Shown here piece by piece: positions 59,626 through 64,000 of a DNA stretch of 64,000 nucleotides (position 1 is its first letter; each line of letters opens with the position of its first letter). The position numbers were made by a program, and so were the translations under genes. Below the pieces are notes generated by a model. The model did no database searches, was not told the origin of the DNA, and was given only the letters and a program-made list of their open reading frames with translations. Origin of the DNA: Odontesthes bonariensis (lineage: Eukaryota; Chordata; Actinopteri; Atheriniformes; Atherinopsidae); assembly GCF_027942865.1 (NCBI RefSeq), contig NC_134520.1, positions 4,586,501 to 4,650,500 of the forward strand. Direction: 5' to 3'.

Positions 59626-62600
59626 AGGAGTGGGCGTAATTAAATCCCCTAAGAAACGCCATATCCTCTTAAGTGTGATAGAGCTTCCAGCCCTGATAGC
59701 CAGACAGTTTTACTTTTGTCCCAGTTGACACAGCTCCGCTCCCTTCCATGTGTCCAGACGCTGTCTAAATGTGTACAGAGACAGGGATCTCAGTCTACTT
59801 ATAGAGACCTATTTCCATAAGATTCAACACATAACGGGAGAAGCGGGTGTCTGTCCGTCCGCCTGTCTGTCAGCTGCTGTAGGCCTCGCTCTGAAATGCC
59901 GCAACAGGCCCTCAGAGAGGCAGCACATAAATGACATTCCTCCCAAAGTTGTTTTCACGTTTCTTTTTTAACTCTGAAAGGAATTTTTAGGCCAGCAACA
60001 CTTGTGGTCCTTTTTCTTTTTTTTTTTCTTTTCTCAGTCTGTTACTGTCACAGTATGAGAATGAGAGCAGGTGGCTGTGGAGTAGAAAGGGAAACGTGCA
60101 GAATTGGTGCGGTCACTTAATGCTCGTCTATGACATCGTGTCACTGCCATCGTCTTTTTTTCCTGGTCGCACGTGCGATGCCGGTTACGCAGAGCTTAAG
60201 CCCCAATTCTTATTTGTAGATTTAAGCAGCCGGTTTGCGGAGATGATAAGACTGGATGAGTCTGTCGTTGTGATTTTCATTAGCCTGTGGTTGACTCTGC
60301 TTGCTTTAACACATGTATTTTACACAGTGAAATATTGCACAATTAAAATGCAGCTCCACAACACCGACACACGCACACCCCACTCTGGGCTGTGGTGAAA
60401 TTGGTGTCTAAATGAAAACATTTCAAGGAGTAATGGGCTGCGAGTTTTTTGCATTTTCTATGAACAGTGTGTAAGACAGAAAGCAGCAGTCAGAGTGCCT
60501 TTGAATTTTGTTAGCTGCTTGAAGCTGTCTGGCTGTCAAGTCTTTGTGAGATCATTGTGGTCAAACTGAGGGGTTAGAGCCCACATCCAAAGTGTTAAAA
60601 CCCGCCGTCTCCGGTCCTGTAATGAAATTCAAGCTGCAATATTATTTTTTTGTGCCCTTTCGGGGAATTTTTTTACTGTCGTCGCCCAGAAACAAAGGCG
60701 ATGGAGCTGGCGGGGATGGCCCATCCAGACGAGGTCCCGCGGCCCAGACTCCAGTTTCACATGCCTTTCCCATGCAGCAGCACGTCACCAGGGGTGGGGG
60801 ACGGGGGCATGGCAGCGCTGCAGATAGAAATATCCTCAGGATGGCACCGATTATTCTGGAATTGGCAAATGTCTTCAACACTAAATATATTTTTGTAGGC
60901 CCTGCAGCATGTAGCTCTACCACAGCTGAACACGCTTGTCATTTTCAGTCTATTTTTTTCCATTTCAGATATCTGTCTCATTTTCTGTTCCATCGTAGAC
61001 TAAAAGAGCGTCCTGGAGAATGTGTTAGAACAAAACCCTTGGCTACTATTAACTGCATTCATTTACTGCTGCCGAACCAAACAAATGATTCTTTTGATTT
61101 ATTACTCCATCCACAGCCTGAGATGACAGCTTATGACAGACGTCTCGCTTTGTTGGACCAGCACCGTAGATATTTACGCTGCATGTCCTTATTTTGAAGC
61201 TAACCCTAACTCGTAAAAAATGTTGCTGCCCATAAATGATCCATGATTATAAGGATGGTTTTCCCACAGTTTTCTTCACAAGTTGTTATATTGACAGACA
61301 AGCCTTTTTCACACAAGAAAAAAATTGAGTTGTGGCGTCCAACCACAAGCAGACTTTTAAAATGCGTATAAACCTGTTGGTCTGATCAAACTTGATCTGG
61401 CGAACACACCTACATAGTGATATTGGGGACTGAATTACTACAAATGAGCCTAGGCGCTCTGTACCTCCTCCAACTTCAATATTTTTGCATCTTTTTGTAA
61501 AAACAGTAGTCTCAAGTGTACATTATGACAAATACAAATACGGCCTAATTCCCAATAAAGCTGCACTCATTCAAATGTTTTTCTGTTTCTTCTTTCAGAC
61601 GGCTAAATGTGTCCGAAATTGTGACTGTAAATGAGCCCATTAAGACCACATGTCAGGTTGGGTTCGCTTTAACCATTTCCAACATTTCTTGCCATAATGT
61701 CATCTGGCAAAATCACTATTCAGATACCTTTTAAGACAACGTCTGTGCGGTGAATCAGGCCGTTCTTACATGTACGATGATCTCCCGCTAAGAAATTTAG
61801 AGGTTGCAGAATCTCTTGTATATTTTCTCAAACAGCTCAGAGCGTCGCAACATCAAACAAGCGCAGTTTAAGGACTTGATTCAGCTCTCGTGCGTGTAAA
61901 CTGTTACAAATCCAGTGGTGCGATAAAATGCACGGCACTCAACTGTGCTGACTGCATTTTTTTTGTCTTGTAAGAAAATATGACAGAAATATTGCTGGTG
62001 CATGTCCCAGCTTCAGAGAGCGACATGTTCACCCTCTGAGGGTGACTTTAGTCATGCGCACCCCAACTTATACATACGTAACCCGGTTACCCCTTATTTC
62101 ACCAGGCCTGCAAACTGGGGTAGCTTTGGTCACCTGTGGAAATGTACATGCCCCACAAAGTGCTGGATATATATGTTGTCCCAAGAAAGCTGGGCACTGA
62201 CCACGGATGACAATAATGCTGCGTACGCCCTGCTGGATCATTACGCCGTCACAGATTGCCTCTAGTTTAGCAACAAGGCTGCCGAACAGCTCGGTGAAAA
62301 GGGCCTCTGATAGAGTTCTGAGAACATCTTTTGACAGAATTGCCTTAATGTTCACAGTAGTGGAGAAAGAGGAAACATAAGTGCTTAGTTCTCATCATCT
62401 GGAGATGTCGACTGCCTATCGCAAATTTCAAGGCCATTTACCCTGTTATGAGCGAATGAGGAAAACCCATTGTAAAGTGTTTGGTAGAACCAAGCCAAGG
62501 TTAAATAGTGCAGAATCACAGCAGACTGATTACCATTTAATTATTGAGATATTTCTACAAGAAGTGGCCAGTGAGTCACACTGTTGGCATGACTAAAATC

Positions 62601-64000
62601 TCCCTGAACAGTCCCTACCATCATTTACTGTCCCAATAATTCTACAGCTGCTCCATAGAAATCGGGGTTTAGTCAGCAACCAAAGGGTCATTAAGGGTCC
62701 CTGTGTCTGTGTCTGACAGGGGAGTGACTCTGGTATTAACCCTCAGATCTGTGCAGACTGAAGTTTGTTGATTTTAGAAATGAGTGTAAAGATTCCGTAT
62801 TGTTTAAAGCAGACCATAAGAGGCTGACATTCGGCATGACTGGCTTCATTATACCAGAGTATGTTACGGCTGGATCCCCCACATGCTTGTCATCACTTCC
62901 CTCTCTCTCCCCCGCTGCACTGCTGTGTGTTCTCCTCTGTGCGAGTTTGTTGTGCAGCGGTTAAAGACTCTCCCGAGAGCGAGACATGACTTGGAATAAC
63001 AGAGGCTGCTGTCACAAGACTGCGTAACAAACCAAACATTCAGATATTGAGATTCAGATCTGCGAGAGACACATGTTTTTCCCTCTGCCTCTTTGTCTCC
63101 CTGACTGGGTCAGAAGGCAGTTCAGGATTAACCTCCCTCTGACGTCACACAGTTTCCCATCCAGGGCTTCTCGGGGTCTTTCCTCCTCTGTTTTTACAAC
63201 TATCTTGTGTCAATCCTAAAAGCAGATCCTCTTGACTCTGTGTTGTTTAAAAGCTTCTGACTTGTCCTTTTGCTTTTCATTTAGTCATTATTTACATAAA
63301 AGCTCAGGTCTGACCTCTCTTGAGTGTTTTCTTTTTAAGTATTTACAAGTGCTGTTAATGTCTGGACATTTGTTTGCCTTTCACAAACATTTGAAACAGC
63401 AGCAGGTTGGGGGTGTGCCCTTGTTTCTTTGCCCTGGCGTTTGGCACATCGCTCACGTGAGACTCCTTTCAACCCGGCGCTGTCATGCTCTTGTCTGTTT
63501 TGTCAGTTTTTCTTTTTTTTGGTAATCAGTAGGTCATTGTTGTGGCAGTCAACAGCCGCTGCCGTTCTAACAAACATGGGTTTGCTATCGTTCTTTTGAA
63601 TTCAGTTTTTCATTCTGGTAAAGTACCGAATAGTTTGACTTCTTCAGGGCTGGAAACCATCAGGGGGTAGATAAAAATCCCACATGGCTGAGGTGCTTAA
63701 GGAAGCTTGATGACGGATCATGAGGTGAATTTATACTGATGGTCAGGAAGGAATCACTGGATTTAGTCAGTTGACAGAAAAGTAATGGGCCAGATTTTTT
63801 TTATTTTTCCACAGTCGTATATTTACGTTCCATAATCTAATAATTAATGGAGGTCTGGAGGTATTTTACAGTGAGTATTTGGGAGACGGACTTCAGTGAA
63901 AGTTCATTCATCACTTTAAATGAAGTAATGCTGAGTGATGATCCTGACTTAACATTATGCTCTACCTATCATGAACAGCTGCACAAAAACCACATAGCAT

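Noticed and set aside
60592-61197. 201-codon plus-strand frame in wwc3 intron 1
   Set aside because: Composition-driven by a G+C-rich patch. No domain, low-complexity mixture, no clear splice context.

Overview
The window is vertebrate nuclear DNA, almost certainly from a teleost fish. Genes are split by kilobase introns with GT-AG boundaries, proteins match vertebrate families at residue level, and the repeats (RNase H-bearing LINE, tRNA-derived SINEs, a hAT with BED finger, a TTAA-flanked foldback element, a widespread fish Tc1/mariner-like family) are fish-typical. I cannot name the species.

Five genes are readable. Left to right: the first two coding exons of syap1 (minus, 118-532, continuing off the left edge); complete shroom2 (plus, ten coding exons, 7863-40250, predicted 1627 aa); a single-coding-exon claudin-34-like gene (plus, 43078-43818); a single-exon claudin-22/24-like gene (minus, 49064-49723); and the first coding exon of wwc3 (plus, 53607-53752), whose first intron fills the rest of the window. 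In human, SYAP1, SHROOM2, CLDN34 and WWC3 all lie in Xp22, so this is an old conserved neighbourhood. The CLDN22/24-like gene is informative because in human those genes sit beside the paralogue WWC2 on 4q35.

The genes share an epithelial and cytoskeletal theme. Shroom2 recruits Rho kinase to apical junctions, claudins form tight-junction strands, and WWC proteins are Hippo-pathway scaffolds at the cell cortex. SYAP1 is a BSD-domain adaptor.

syap1 and shroom2 are divergent. The space between them holds an almost intact 5.4 kb I-superfamily LINE (828-6210, minus) with a perfect 14-bp target-site duplication. ORF1 is intact, ORF2 is interrupted by one in-frame TAA, and the two ORFs meet in a TAATG stop/start overlap. 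Without it, the syap1 start codon and a putative shroom2 5' untranslated exon would be only about 0.5-0.6 kb apart, so the LINE appears to have split a bidirectional promoter.

The shroom2 introns carry a 655-bp TTAA-flanked foldback element with 268-bp arms, a 633-bp hAT remnant with an exact 8-bp duplication, two tRNA-type SINEs and a 5'-truncated LINE. Intergenic DNA holds a degraded Tc1/mariner-like element and an L2/CR1-type LINE tail. A 26-bp-stem hairpin in wwc3 intron 1 and an 11-bp hairpin in the cldn34-like 3' region are not explained by a repeat I recognise. No rRNA or tRNA gene and no CRISPR array was seen.
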